A stretch of DNA of 64,000 nucleotides, from positions 1 through 64,000 of the forward strand of contig NCBI01000019.1 of NCBI GenBank assembly GCA_002255365.1. The letters are read 5' to 3'. The position numbers and the translations under genes are program-made. The stretch is from Chromatiales bacterium 21-64-14. Lineage in GTDB: Bacteria > Pseudomonadota > Gammaproteobacteria > 21-64-14. This document shows, in pieces, positions 22,608-31,405 of this stretch. Numbering within the stretch: position 1 is the stretch's first letter; each line of letters opens with the position of its first letter. The notes beneath the pieces were generated by a model, which was not told the DNA's origin, made no database searches, and saw only the letters and a list, made by a program, of their open reading frames with translations.

Positions 22608-25600
22608 TCAGGGTTGGTGGGTAGGGGTAGGGGTAGGGATCAAGGAATTCGTCACCGACTTGGTGACGCCGGTGCCGGACTGCGACGCGGGGATGATGGC
22701 CGCCGCCGCGGCCGGGGCAGTGATCGTCGGAGGCGCGGGATCCGGCGTCACCACCGGGACGGCGGCACGAGGCGCACTACCGCGGGTGTCCCGCCCCGGG
22801 GAAGGGGGCGGGACCGCTGCCGGCAGCCGCCCGGACGGATCGGGGGGTCGGACCACCGGCGCTCGCGACGCCGCCTTGGGGACACCGCTAGGCGCTGGAG
22901 ATGACGGGACCGGCAGGCCTTGGGAAAGCGTGGGTGACGTTCGGGTGTCTGCCACGGGGACCCCTATAGGCGCGCGATTCACCCTGGTGGCCGAAGTGGC
23001 CATCCCAGCCGCACTGGGACCCACCCGTGCCGGCTCTGGCCCACCATGGACGGGAGCCGGCAGGGATCCTCCCCGGAGGATCGGACCCGTGGGGGCCGGG
23101 GTGGCGACGCCCTGGGCCCGTTGACGCATCCGCAACCGTTGCTCCGCTTGTGCCAGCACCCGGTGCTCCGCCGCCTCGATACTCGGCGCCTGGGAAGTCG
23201 GTACGGCGGGGACCGGCGACGCCGCTGCGGGTACCGGGGTAACAGCCACCACCGCAGGGGCGTGACGTGGGGCGGTCACCAGCGCGGGTAGGGGTGCGCG
23301 ATCCTCGCGCTGGGCCACGGTGTGGAGATAGACAGCACTACCGGCCACCAGCGCCAAGCTCGCCCCCAAAACCGCCATCACCCGTCCCACTGCGGTACGC
23401 GGCTGGGAGCCCGCGCGGCGGGGTGGCACCTCCTCCGCCACCCGCACCGGCTTCGACACCGGCGACGGTAAATCCTCCACGTCGCCTTGGCTTGGGGCGA
23501 CCGGCAGAGCAGAGGAACGGGCGCGCAAAGTGGAAGCCGCCGGTGGTATCACTACCTGCGACGCAGTGGAGGTATCCCTGGGACCCACCTCCGCGTCCCA
23601 GGGGGGAATCTCCGGGATCCGCGGGAGAACCACAAACTCCTCGGGCTCCGCACCACCCTCGCCCTCCGCCGTAATATTCGCGGACGCGGCGTCGATCCGA
23701 GGCGCGGGCTCTGGATCCGGATCCACCAGGTCCTGCAGCCAGGGCATGGAGAAATCCAGGGGCGGGGGTGGCTCGTCCTTGGGCAGCGCCCGCTTCAGGC
23801 CCTGCGGTGCAGCGCCCGCAGCGGCGCGCGGCGGCGGCGCAGCGGCGCGCTCTGGCGGGAATTCCTCCGATACCGGAGACGTTGGGGGCGACGCTGCCAA
23901 CGGCGGCGCCGCCAGACCCGCGCGGGTGGCTGGGCTGGGAGCTGGCTCCGGATCTGACTCTGCATCCGTGGGCGCAAAGCCCTCATAGGCCACTCGGATC
24001 CGCTCGGCCTGCTCCGCTGCCTCCCGCAGCACCTGTTCCGCGGCCACACGGCGTTCCAGGGCATCGGCCGCTTCCCGCAGGTGGCGTGCCTCCTGCTCGG
24101 CCTTGTGCCGCGCCGCTTCCGCCGCCGCCTGTACCCGCCGTACCTCCTGCTCGGCCTGCGCCCGGGCCGCATCTGCTTGCGCCAACCGGCGCGCCTCCTG
24201 CGCCGCCCGACGATGCGCGGCCTCCGCCTGGGCGGCCCGCTCTGCCTCCTCGGTTGCCTGGGACCGCGCGGCCTCCACCTCCGCACGCAGGCGCGCCACC
24301 TCCGCTTCTGCACGCCGGCGGCGAGCGACTTCCGCCGCCTGTACCCGCAGCACTTCTTGCGCCGCCTGCTTGCGAGCGGCGCCCACCGCGACCTCCCGGC
24401 GGGCTCCTTCCTCCTCCCGCACCCGGTCCGTCTGCTGCTCAGCGCGCGCGCGCGCCAAGGCAGCGGCGGACGACTTTTCCACTTCCTCGCGCGCACGCTG
24501 CTGCACCGCTGTCAGTTCTGCACGCAAACGCTCGGTTTCCTGCTCAGCCTGGCGGCGTATTACCTCCGCCTCCTCGCGCATCTGCTGCACTTCCCGTTGC
24601 GCCGCAATACGGGCAACGTCGGCGGCTTCCAGGCGGCGCGCCTCGTCCTGGGCCGCGCGCCGTGCCGCTTCCGCCTCAGACCGTAGTTGCTCCAGTTCCA
24701 CATCGGTGTCACGCCGCAGACGCTCCATCTCGCCGTGGATGCGCGCGGCTTCGTGCCGGACCTGTTCCGCGCGCTGAATCTGCGCCTGTTGGAGCGCTGC
24801 AATTTCGCGCTCCGCCTGAGATTTTGTGGTCTGCATCTCCTGGCGGATGCGCTCCAGCTCAGTCTCCGCGGCCACGCGCGCCTGTTCCACCACGGCGGCA
24901 CGCTGCGCCACTTCCTCTGCGGTGCGCCGCGCCGCCTCACCCTCGGACTGAAGACGCGCGGCACGCTCTTCCGCCGCGCGGCGCCCAGCCTCCCATTCGG
25001 CACGCAGCCGGCGCTCCTTATCCTCCGCCGCCTGTTCGGATACCCGCGAGTGCTCCTGCAACCGTACCGCAAGGTCCCCGGCCTCAGCGCGCGCCGCATC
25101 GGCCTCGGCGCGGATCCGGGCCGCCTCCTTCTGGGCCTCGGTGCGCGCCGCATCCGCCTGCGCCGCGCGTTGCGCCTGCTCCCGGGCGTTCTGGCGCGCC
25201 TGATCCGCGTCCGCCTTCAGGTGCGCCGCATCCGCCGCGGCCTTGCGCCGCGCCGCCTCCAGGTCACTGCGGATCTGCTCCGCCGCGGCGGCCGCTTCCT
25301 GCTCCATCCGCACCTGTTCGGCGCGCAGCGCCTGCGCTTCCTGTTCGGCGCGCCGCTGCGCATGCTCCGCCCTTTGGACCGATTCCGCGGCATCCCGCTC
25401 GGCACGCTCACGGCCCTGCGCCGCGCGCAAGGCTTGGTCCTCGGCCTTGCTACGCGCCGCCGTAGCATCCTGCCGCATCCGCACTGCCTCGTCGTCTACG
25501 GCACGACGGGCCTGCTCGATCGCATCTGCCGGCGCAACCGACAACGCAGCTGCGGGCCCATCCGGCCCGCGGCCGCCAACGACGTCCCGTGGGACGACAT

Positions 25601-26687
25601 GTGGGCGCGGCGCCGGTCCGGACACCGACGCCTCGTATCCAGGGATACTCCGTAGCCCGCGCTCCAGGATGCTCACCTCAAAGCCGCGGTTGGCCAGCAA
25701 CAGCGCGGCGGCCGCGGCGCGGATTCCGGTATCGCAACAGAGGATATACGGGCGGTCATGCTCCAACTCCGCGGCCTGCTCCCGAAGCAGCGCCAGGGGC
25801 AGATGCAGACTCCCATCCAGAGGCACGGCGCGACGCTCCGCGGCGTTTCGGACATCCACCAGCGCCGCCCCTTTCAGAAGTAGCGCGCGCGCCTGCCCGT
25901 AGCTCACATGGTGCAGCAACGGCTCGGCAAGCAGTTCGTGGAAGTCCTCGCGGGACAGACGCAGCAGCATCCCGTCCTCCACCATACGCACCGTGGCGTT
26001 GCGCGCAGCGCCGGTGACCAGTGCCTCTTCGCCGAAACCCTCGCCCGGGCCCAGTTCCGCCACCGACTCCACCGACGCACCCGGAGCCGCGCTGCGCAGC
26101 ACCGAACAGCGCCCCTGCTTGACGATGTAGTAACTATCCGCCGGGTCGCCGGCCCGAACCACAGTGGCGCCGCGGGCGAACGGGACCTCCTCAAGCCGCC
26201 CAAGCAGGGTGTGGAGATTTCCGGCCGGTATGCGGCCCGCCCCCGCAGACTGCAGAAAACGGACCAGCCAGTCGGTGTCATCGTTCTCCGGCACGGAATC
26301 CAGTTCGGTAACTTCATAGGAATCGGTCCGCCGCCACTCGAGCATCATGTCCAGCAAACTGGCGTCGATACGGATTACGCTGACGGGGCCGAGGGCGCGC
26401 GCACTCAGCCGCCGCGGCTGGTGATGCGCGAGGGGGTAGCGCGCCGTGTCGGTCCCGGCGCGCACGGTCTCTTTGGTCTGCCGCGGCGCTTCCAAAACCA
26501 CCGCGCCGGTCAATAGGTAGATGGCACGGGCATCCTGCTCGCCGGCAGCGAAGATGACGGTACCGGGGGGCAGTTCCTCAACGGGAAATTTGCGTGCAAG
26601 CTCCTGGAGATGATCCAGAGTGAGTCCATGGAGGGGAACCAGCTCGCTCAAGCGAGCTGTGTCAACCAGTCTTTGTGCCGCACCCAT
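22608..26687 (-). CDS. Giant cNMP-binding/rhodanese/coiled-coil membrane protein
   Basis: 1359 residues. Two cyclic-nucleotide-binding-like domains come first: about 20-120 (degenerate) and 140-260. The second has GEGFGEEAL (218-222) and RNATV (229-233), which fit a phosphate-binding cassette. A rhodanese domain follows (about 272-350) with the loop CDTGIR; Cys318 would be the nucleophile. Residues about 388-895 are an unbroken Ala/Glu/Arg coiled coil. A Pro-rich linker leads to one membrane helix (about 1099-1123) preceded by arginines, so I infer N-terminus in the cytosol and a periplasmic Pro/Ala-rich tail of some 235 residues. A good ribosome site (AGGGAAAAGGGC) precedes the ATG. I do not recognise this architecture. 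Its length suits a tether or scaffold; ligand and partners are unknown. It is divergent from the next plus-strand gene. Confidence 0.85.
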   Translation of the reverse strand: MGAAQRLVDTARLSELVPLHGLTLDHLQELARKFPVEELPPGTVIFAAGEQDARAIYLLTGAVVLEAPRQTKETVRAGTDTARYPLAHHQPRRLSARALGPVSVIRIDASLLDMMLEWRRTDSYEVTELDSVPENDDTDWLVRFLQSAGAGRIPAGNLHTLLGRLEEVPFARGATVVRAGDPADSYYIVKQGRCSVLRSAAPGASVESVAELGPGEGFGEEALVTGAARNATVRMVEDGMLLRLSREDFHELLAEPLLHHVSYGQARALLLKGAALVDVRNAAERRAVPLDGSLHLPLALLREQAAELEHDRPYILCCDTGIRAAAAALLLANRGFEVSILERGLRSIPGYEASVSGPAPRPHVVPRDVVGGRGPDGPAAALSVAPADAIEQARRAVDDEAVRMRQDATAARSKAEDQALRAAQGRERAERDAAESVQRAEHAQRRAEQEAQALRAEQVRMEQEAAAAAEQIRSDLEAARRKAAADAAHLKADADQARQNAREQAQRAAQADAARTEAQKEAARIRAEADAARAEAGDLAVRLQEHSRVSEQAAEDKERRLRAEWEAGRRAAEERAARLQSEGEAARRTAEEVAQRAAVVEQARVAAETELERIRQEMQTTKSQAEREIAALQQAQIQRAEQVRHEAARIHGEMERLRRDTDVELEQLRSEAEAARRAAQDEARRLEAADVARIAAQREVQQMREEAEVIRRQAEQETERLRAELTAVQQRAREEVEKSSAAALARARAEQQTDRVREEEGARREVAVGAARKQAAQEVLRVQAAEVARRRRAEAEVARLRAEVEAARSQATEEAERAAQAEAAHRRAAQEARRLAQADAARAQAEQEVRRVQAAAEAARHKAEQEARHLREAADALERRVAAEQVLREAAEQAERIRVAYEGFAPTDAESDPEPAPSPATRAGLAAPPLAASPPTSPVSEEFPPERAAAPPPRAAAGAAPQGLKRALPKDEPPPPLDFSMPWLQDLVDPDPEPAPRIDAASANITAEGEGGAEPEEFVVLPRIPEIPPWDAEVGPRDTSTASQVVIPPAASTLRARSSALPVAPSQGDVEDLPSPVSKPVRVAEEVPPRRAGSQPRTAVGRVMAVLGASLALVAGSAVYLHTVAQREDRAPLPALVTAPRHAPAVVAVTPVPAAASPVPAVPTSQAPSIEAAEHRVLAQAEQRLRMRQRAQGVATPAPTGPILRGGSLPAPVHGGPEPARVGPSAAGMATSATRVNRAPIGVPVADTRTSPTLSQGLPVPSSPAPSGVPKAASRAPVVRPPDPSGRLPAAVPPPSPGRDTRGSAPRAAVPVVTPDPAPPTITAPAAAAAIIPASQSGTGVTKSVTNSLIPTPTPTHQP

Positions 26688-26741
26688 GCCCTTTTCCCTG
26701 CGTTCCGACGCACACCGCCAGCCTCAACGCCGGCAGCACAG

Positions 26742-26750
26742 TGCTACAAT
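26742..26750 (+). promoter_or_regulatory. Possible extended -10 promoter element
   Basis: TG-C-TACAAT at 26742-26750 has the form of an extended -10 box. There is no good -35 match 16-18 bases upstream. It lies in the divergent gap between the giant coiled-coil gene and the plus-strand gene at 26937, and could drive the latter. Confidence 0.35.
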
Positions 26751-26759
26751 GAAGGCGGC

Positions 26760-26858
26760 ATGGGTGAGCGGTACTTGAGCGGTACGACGTCACCCCGGCT
26801 ATGGCGCAAGGCCGCTCGGCCGCGCCGCCGCGGAAGGCTTCTCCATACAACAGGATAG
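26760..26858 (+). CDS. Possible 32-codon Arg-rich small ORF
   Basis: An ATG preceded by GAAGG opens a frame of 32 codons, MGERYLSGTTSPRLWRKAAR followed by more arginines, ending at TAG. It sits in the 249-base divergent gap 26688-26936, ten bases after a possible extended -10 box. That spacing would leave little leader, which counts against the two belonging together. I cannot name a family. It may be a leader peptide or simply chance. Confidence 0.2.
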   Translation: MGERYLSGTTSPRLWRKAARPRRRGRLLHTTG

Positions 26859-26936
26859 GGTTTCGAGGCCGGCCGGTTTGTGACCGCCTTCACAACTGAC
26901 CACCACCGGTCACCGAACTCACCCCGGGATCCGCCG

Positions 26937-27398
26937 ATGAACGACTACCTGAAATTGCTGGCGCAGAGATCGCGCACCGACGCGCCGGAAATGAGCTCCG
27001 AGGTCACCGAGGCCCTGGCACAACTGGACCAGGAACTCGCGACCTTGACGGCGCAACTGGAGGTCGAGCACTACGGCCCGGCGGTGGGACTGGACGGCGC
27101 CTCCGAGGCCTACCGGCTGGTCGTACGGTGCCATGAGTGGCAACCCAACCGTCCCACCTGGAGCCTGAAGGTGTGCGACGCCACGCCCAATTGCCAGTGG
27201 CGCGCCACATGGACGGTACAGGGCGTCGGCCGGCGGCGGCGGGCACGCATACTCCAGGCCTTGCCCGCGTTCCTGTCGGACTATGTCCAGGTGCTAGCCG
27301 CGGCGAATAAAACCGAACGTCCGGCTGCGCAACGGATCCAGGAGATGGCGCGCATCCTCAGCGCACCCGCGGCGCCGGTCGGACATCAGGATCGGTAG
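26937..27398 (+). CDS. Hypothetical protein
   Basis: 153 residues, no signal peptide and no membrane helix. It begins MNDYLKLLAQRSRTDAPEMSSEVTEALAQLDQELATLTAQLEVEHYGPAVGLDGASEAYRL-like; an earlier GTG at 26880 would add 19 residues and is less likely. A short helical N-terminal part is followed by a Trp-containing beta-rich middle (about 60-105, with VRCHEWQPNRPTWSLKVCD and WRATWTVQGVGRRRR). A helical C terminus follows. I do not recognise the family. It is divergent from the giant coiled-coil gene and may share its control region. Confidence 0.65.
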   Translation: MNDYLKLLAQRSRTDAPEMSSEVTEALAQLDQELATLTAQLEVEHYGPAVGLDGASEAYRLVVRCHEWQPNRPTWSLKVCDATPNCQWRATWTVQGVGRRRRARILQALPAFLSDYVQVLAAANKTERPAAQRIQEMARILSAPAAPVGHQDR

Positions 27399-27632
27399 CA
27401 TCCATTGCGCAATGCAATGGTAGAAGGCACGGGGGAAGCGGGCCAATCCGTCCTCAGCTTGGAGTATGATAATTTCTGAAGCGGTCCGGTGGGTGGGGGT
27501 TTTCGGTGGCGGGCCATCGCGATACCAGCCTCCGTCCCGGTGGGGAGATGTTACCGGAAGATCGCATTGAGCCCGCGATAGATCCATCCACCGGATCGGC
27601 GACACCGGTCACCGGACCCAGCGGCGCGTTAC
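27399..27632. other. Intergenic region, no gene seen
   Basis: The stretch between the hypothetical gene and the inverted-repeat element has stop-rich frames and no convincing gene. It holds a small hairpin (CCATTG...CAATGG, 27404-27422) just after the upstream stop, which might end that transcript. There is one AT-rich TATGATAAT (around 27465) without a -35 partner. CACCGG-type motifs recur at 27590-27618. A promoter for the following diguanylate cyclase gene may lie here. Confidence 0.5.
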
Positions 27633-27777
27633 TAGAACCTATCTCAAAATCGCAGATCGGGCGCTCAGGCAAGGCGTGGGCCCTGCGAGGAGCGCAATTT
27701 ACGCCCAGCAAATGAGCACCGCAGCAGGGTCCGCAACGCCGCATGGGCGACCAAGATGCATTTTGAGATAGGTTCTA
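27633..27777. mobile_element. 145-bp MITE-like element or IS remnant
   Basis: Perfect 18-bp inverted repeats, TAGAACCTATCTCAAAAT at 27633-27650 and its complement at 27760-27777, bound a 145-bp element. If the outer TA belongs to the host, the ends are 16 bp and the element is flanked by TA on both sides, as with a TA target duplication. There is no transposase gene inside. Non-autonomous elements of this kind arise by internal deletion of an insertion sequence; that origin is inference. Its right end lies 4 bp before the ATG of the diguanylate cyclase gene. Confidence 0.65.
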
Positions 27778-27781
27778 ATTC

Positions 27782-29482
27782 ATGAACACTCATTCGCTCC
27801 TACCACTGATCCTGTTGCTTTGGATCACGCTGGAGGGAACGGCCGCCCCCTCCAGCCTCATCGTTTCCGCGAACGCGCCTCACGCAGGCCCCATCGGACG
27901 CTACACCGACTACCTCAGGGAGGCACATGGCAGGCTTACGCTGGACAACGCCATCGCCGATCACGATCGCGGGAAATTCACTGCTGGCCGCAGTCCGGTT
28001 CTGAATTTCGGTATTGGTTCGGAACCCGCTTGGATTCATTTTCGCGTCGGTAACCCGACCGGACGGCCGTTGCAACGGCAGTTATCTATCAATACCGCAT
28101 GGCTCGATCAGGTCGACATCTATTTCCTTCATGGCGGCAGAACGGAGGCCACCTACCACGTTGGCGACCGCAAGGCATTCAATCTCCGCCCTGTCGAAAG
28201 TCGCTACTTCGCGTTCGACCACAAATTTGAACCCGGCGTCAGCGACATCTTTGTGCGCGTGGAAACGCCCGACCCGATGGTCCTGCCGATATACCTGATG
28301 GCGCCGAAACACGCACACGCCGCAGAACGGCACCGGGACTACGGTTACGGTTTCCTGTACGGATTTCTGTTCGCACTACTGGCGTATAATGTAATGTTGT
28401 ATGCCGGTCTTCGGGAACCGTGGTACGCCCTTTATTCCCTGTATCTTGGGATGTTCCTGCTGATGAACATCTCCTATACGGGGCATGGCTTCGAGTGGAT
28501 CTGGCCCAACCACACGCGCTGGGAACAGTGGTCAAACCCAATTCTCATGCAGCTCTACGGGACGAGCGGCCTGATGTTCGCCCTGCGTTTTCTGCATACA
28601 CGCACACATTTCCCGCGCATCCACAAATCCGTAATCGGCTATCTGGCAGTTTCCTCATCCCTCCTGCTGCTCACTGTCCTTTCCGGCCGACAGCAATATG
28701 CCCTGTTCGTTTCATTTGCATTCGTCTTTATATTCACCGGCGTCATGTTGGGCATGTGCGTGATCGCCGTGAAAGCGGGCCAGGGGTCGGCCAGGTATTT
28801 TCTGCTGGCCGCTGTTGCAGCCATGGTCGGCGCTTCATTGACCGCGCTTTCGGTATCGGGCCTCATCCCACTGAACATCTGGACCTACCACGCGGCGGAG
28901 ATTGGGATGCTGCTGGACGCCACGCTGCTGGCGCTGGCGCTGACCTATCGATTCCGCGTCGGTCAGGAGGAGAAGCTACGCGCGGAACAACTAGCGAAGG
29001 TGGATCCGCTTACCCAACTCAACAACAGACGGGCCTTCTACGCCATATCCGCTCCCATCTGGAACATAACGATACGGCACAATCGCAACCTATCCGTCGT
29101 CCTATTGGACATCGACCATTTCAAGCGTATCAATGACGCCCATGGCCACGCCCGTGGAGACGAGGTCTTGGTTGCAACGGCGAGCGCCCTGACGGGCGCC
29201 ATGAGAGAGCAGGATGTGATTGCCAGATGGGGCGGCGAGGAGTTTATCCTGCTCCTGCCCGAAACGGATGTCCGCGAGGCCACGGCTCTGGCGGAAAGAA
29301 TGCGCAAGGTGGTGGCAAACGTGACCGTACGGCATGAGGGCGTTGATATCACCGTTACCGCGAGCTTCGGCGTGGCACAATGGGAAACACGCCACCGCAG
29401 CCTGGATACCCTCATTTCAACCGCGGACAAGCATCTCTACCGATCCAAGGACCTGGGACGAAACCGGGTCAGTTACGCTTGA
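27782..29482 (+). CDS. 7TM-DISM sensor diguanylate cyclase
   Basis: Membrane enzyme making c-di-GMP from two GTP, 566 residues. A signal peptide (about 1-22) leads to a periplasmic DISM extracellular domain (about 40-165) that in this family often binds small ligands. About seven membrane helices follow (about 185-390). The GGDEF domain (about 405-565) has DPLTQLNNRRAF, the metal-binding DIDHFKRINDAHGHARGDEVL, and the active-site GGEEF at residues 484-488. RxxD (REQD) lies five residues before GGEEF, so a product-inhibition I-site is present. The catalytic residues look intact. The start ATG is 5 bp downstream of a MITE-like element. Confidence 0.93.
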   Translation: MNTHSLLPLILLLWITLEGTAAPSSLIVSANAPHAGPIGRYTDYLREAHGRLTLDNAIADHDRGKFTAGRSPVLNFGIGSEPAWIHFRVGNPTGRPLQRQLSINTAWLDQVDIYFLHGGRTEATYHVGDRKAFNLRPVESRYFAFDHKFEPGVSDIFVRVETPDPMVLPIYLMAPKHAHAAERHRDYGYGFLYGFLFALLAYNVMLYAGLREPWYALYSLYLGMFLLMNISYTGHGFEWIWPNHTRWEQWSNPILMQLYGTSGLMFALRFLHTRTHFPRIHKSVIGYLAVSSSLLLLTVLSGRQQYALFVSFAFVFIFTGVMLGMCVIAVKAGQGSARYFLLAAVAAMVGASLTALSVSGLIPLNIWTYHAAEIGMLLDATLLALALTYRFRVGQEEKLRAEQLAKVDPLTQLNNRRAFYAISAPIWNITIRHNRNLSVVLLDIDHFKRINDAHGHARGDEVLVATASALTGAMREQDVIARWGGEEFILLLPETDVREATALAERMRKVVANVTVRHEGVDITVTASFGVAQWETRHRSLDTLISTADKHLYRSKDLGRNRVSYA

Positions 29483-29769
29483 TCGTCACCCAGGACGTTG
29501 CCGAGCCGTGGATCGGACTCCTGCCTACGGGCAAAGCGCCAGCGGGACATGATGCTAGGCATGGGCCTTATGAGCTGCGCGACGACGGGCGGGCACGGCT
29601 TGAAGGAATCAATCAGGGAATACGCGGGCGCTCGCCGCCGCGCTCTGGCGATCCCACGGCCAGCAGGTCCGGGACGCGTGTACCTATCATCGGCCGCTAC
29701 CGGGGCGGTGAGCTCATTGCGGGCCTGTTGCATCAACTGCCCGCCTCGGCCTCGGCTCGAACCCCTACG
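29483..29769. other. Convergent intergenic region, nothing clear
   Basis: 287 bases between the ends of the diguanylate cyclase gene (plus) and cpdA (minus). I see no convincing gene, no strong hairpin with a T tract, and no repeats. Short overlapping frames here lack ribosome sites. Confidence 0.5.
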
Positions 29770-30615
29770 TCAGTAGCCGGTAGACGCCATGTTGATCTCC
29801 ACCGGGAAGTCCGCCAGCCGTTCCACCCCGGTCTCCACGCGCCCGTCGGCATGCAACACCAGCCAGCGGTAACCGGGAGGCTCCGAGTCCACCTCAAAAT
29901 CGGCACGGTTCGGCTTGAACTGGAAGCATGTAGACGGCGTACCGAGCAGCAGCATGCCGCGTCGCTCACCCAGGAATTCCTGGTGAATGTGGCCCCACAG
30001 CACCGCGCGTACCTGGCGATGACGGTCGAGGAGCGCGAGCAACTCCTCGGCGTTCTGCAGGCCGATTGCGTCCATCCAGCGGCTACCGATGAGCACCGGC
30101 GGATGGTGCAAACACACCAGGGCATGGTGGTCCGAAAAACGCTCCAGGTCTTCCTCTAAACGTTCCAATTCCGCGGGGGCGACGCGGCCTGCGTCGCTGC
30201 CTTCCAGGTGGGAATCCAGGAGGATGATCTGCCAACCTTTGACGCGTACGCTGCGCGGGTCGCTGGCACCGCTGCGCTGCAGGGCGGCGCGCATCAGCCG
30301 CGGATCGTCGTGATTACCAGGCAACCAATAACCGGGAACGCCCAGGGTGGCGAGGGTCTCGCGCAGGCGTTGGTAACCTTCCAGGGAATGATCGTGCACC
30401 AAGTCGCCGGTGGCCAGCACCAGATCCGCCGGCCAATGCTGCGCCCGGGCGCGGACCAGCACTTCCTCAAACGACTGCTGAGTATTCAGACCGAGCAGCG
30501 TCCGGTCAGCGTCGCGGTAGAGATGGGTGTCCGTGAACTGGAGGACCCTGACGCTGTCGGCGGGACAGCCGGAAAACCGGTCAGAAACAGCAGGGGTGCG
30601 GCCCGTATAGGACAC
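29770..30615 (-). CDS. cpdA: 3',5'-cyclic AMP phosphodiesterase CpdA
   Basis: Binuclear metallophosphoesterase, 281 residues, that lowers cAMP in the cytosol. Metal-binding motifs occur in family order: QFTDTHLY, ATGDLVHD, LPGNHDD, HHPP and GHIHQEF. The start is a GTG at 30615 with GAGGAGA eight bases upstream; the frame is open to 30672, but those residues look like leader. Length matches E. coli CpdA (275). It shares a divergent gap with the O-methyltransferase gene. It is one of three nucleotide-second-messenger genes within 8 kb. Confidence 0.93.
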   Translation of the reverse strand: MSYTGRTPAVSDRFSGCPADSVRVLQFTDTHLYRDADRTLLGLNTQQSFEEVLVRARAQHWPADLVLATGDLVHDHSLEGYQRLRETLATLGVPGYWLPGNHDDPRLMRAALQRSGASDPRSVRVKGWQIILLDSHLEGSDAGRVAPAELERLEEDLERFSDHHALVCLHHPPVLIGSRWMDAIGLQNAEELLALLDRHRQVRAVLWGHIHQEFLGERRGMLLLGTPSTCFQFKPNRADFEVDSEPPGYRWLVLHADGRVETGVERLADFPVEINMASTGY

Positions 30616-30719
30616 AGCCAACTCTCCTCGCGAGGATGAGGGAAATGGTCTTGTCTTCGGCCGCGCAAGCATAGATGATTACCTTTAGCCTTGCCATCCG
30701 CAGTGGACCAACATATTCC

Positions 30720-31382
30720 ATGACCAACCACACCTTTACCCTAACGGATTCGCTATACCAGTATGTGCTCTCGGTCTCAATTCACGAAAGCACCCTGCTG
30801 CGCCGGCTGCGTGAAGAGACCGCCGTCGATTCTATGGCGCGTATGCAGATCGCCCCCGAGCAGGGGCAATTCATGGCGCTGTTGGTACAGTTGATGGGCG
30901 CACAGCGCACCCTGGAGATCGGTGTGTACACCGGCTACAGCGCGTTGTCGGTGGCCCAGGCATTGCCCACCGAAGGGCGCATGGTGGCCTGCGATATTAG
31001 TGCGGAATGGACCGCGATCGCCCGGCGCTATTGGAAAGAGGCGGGGGTAGAGCACAAGATAGACCTGCGCCTGGCCCCCGCTATCGAGACCCTGGATGCG
31101 TTGCTGGCAAACGGGGAGGATGGCAGTTTTGACTTCGCCTTCATCGATGCCGACAAGGAAAGCTACTGGGATTACTTCGAACGCAGCCTGAAACTGCTGC
31201 GCACCGGTGGACTCATCGCCGTCGACAACGTGCTGCGTGCCGGCAAGGTCGCGGATCCGTCCAACCAAGAACCGGATACCGAGGCGATCCGGGCCTTCAA
31301 CCACCGGCTGTACGCCGATGAGCGCGTGGCCATCAGCCTGCTCCCGATCGCCGACGGTCTCACCCTGGCACTGAAGCGCTGA
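30720..31382 (+). CDS. O-methyltransferase, family 3 (caffeoyl-CoA OMT-like)
   Basis: SAM-dependent O-methyltransferase, 220 residues, soluble. It starts MTNHTFTLTDSLYQYVL and carries the SAM motif TLEIGVYTGYSALSVAQALP. The metal- and substrate-binding region FDFAFIDADKESYWDYFE and GGLIAVDNVLRAGKVADP are typical. The family acts on catechol-like hydroxyls with a divalent metal; the bacterial substrate is unknown. An earlier in-frame ATG at 30675 would add residues unlike the family. Confidence 0.9.
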   Translation: MTNHTFTLTDSLYQYVLSVSIHESTLLRRLREETAVDSMARMQIAPEQGQFMALLVQLMGAQRTLEIGVYTGYSALSVAQALPTEGRMVACDISAEWTAIARRYWKEAGVEHKIDLRLAPAIETLDALLANGEDGSFDFAFIDADKESYWDYFERSLKLLRTGGLIAVDNVLRAGKVADPSNQEPDTEAIRAFNHRLYADERVAISLLPIADGLTLALKR

Positions 31383-31405
31383 CGGAACGGCCCCACTCCC
31401 TTCCG

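Noticed and set aside
23768-25465. Long plus-strand open frame (565 codons) opposite the giant coiled-coil gene
   Set aside because: It is almost all Pro, Ala and Arg, as expected from reading the Ala/Glu/Arg-rich coding strand backward. It has no ribosome site, and the minus-strand gene has clear domains.
29740-29775. tRNA-like GGCTCGAACCCC
   Set aside because: A T-loop-like string only; no acceptor, D or anticodon arms could be paired around it.
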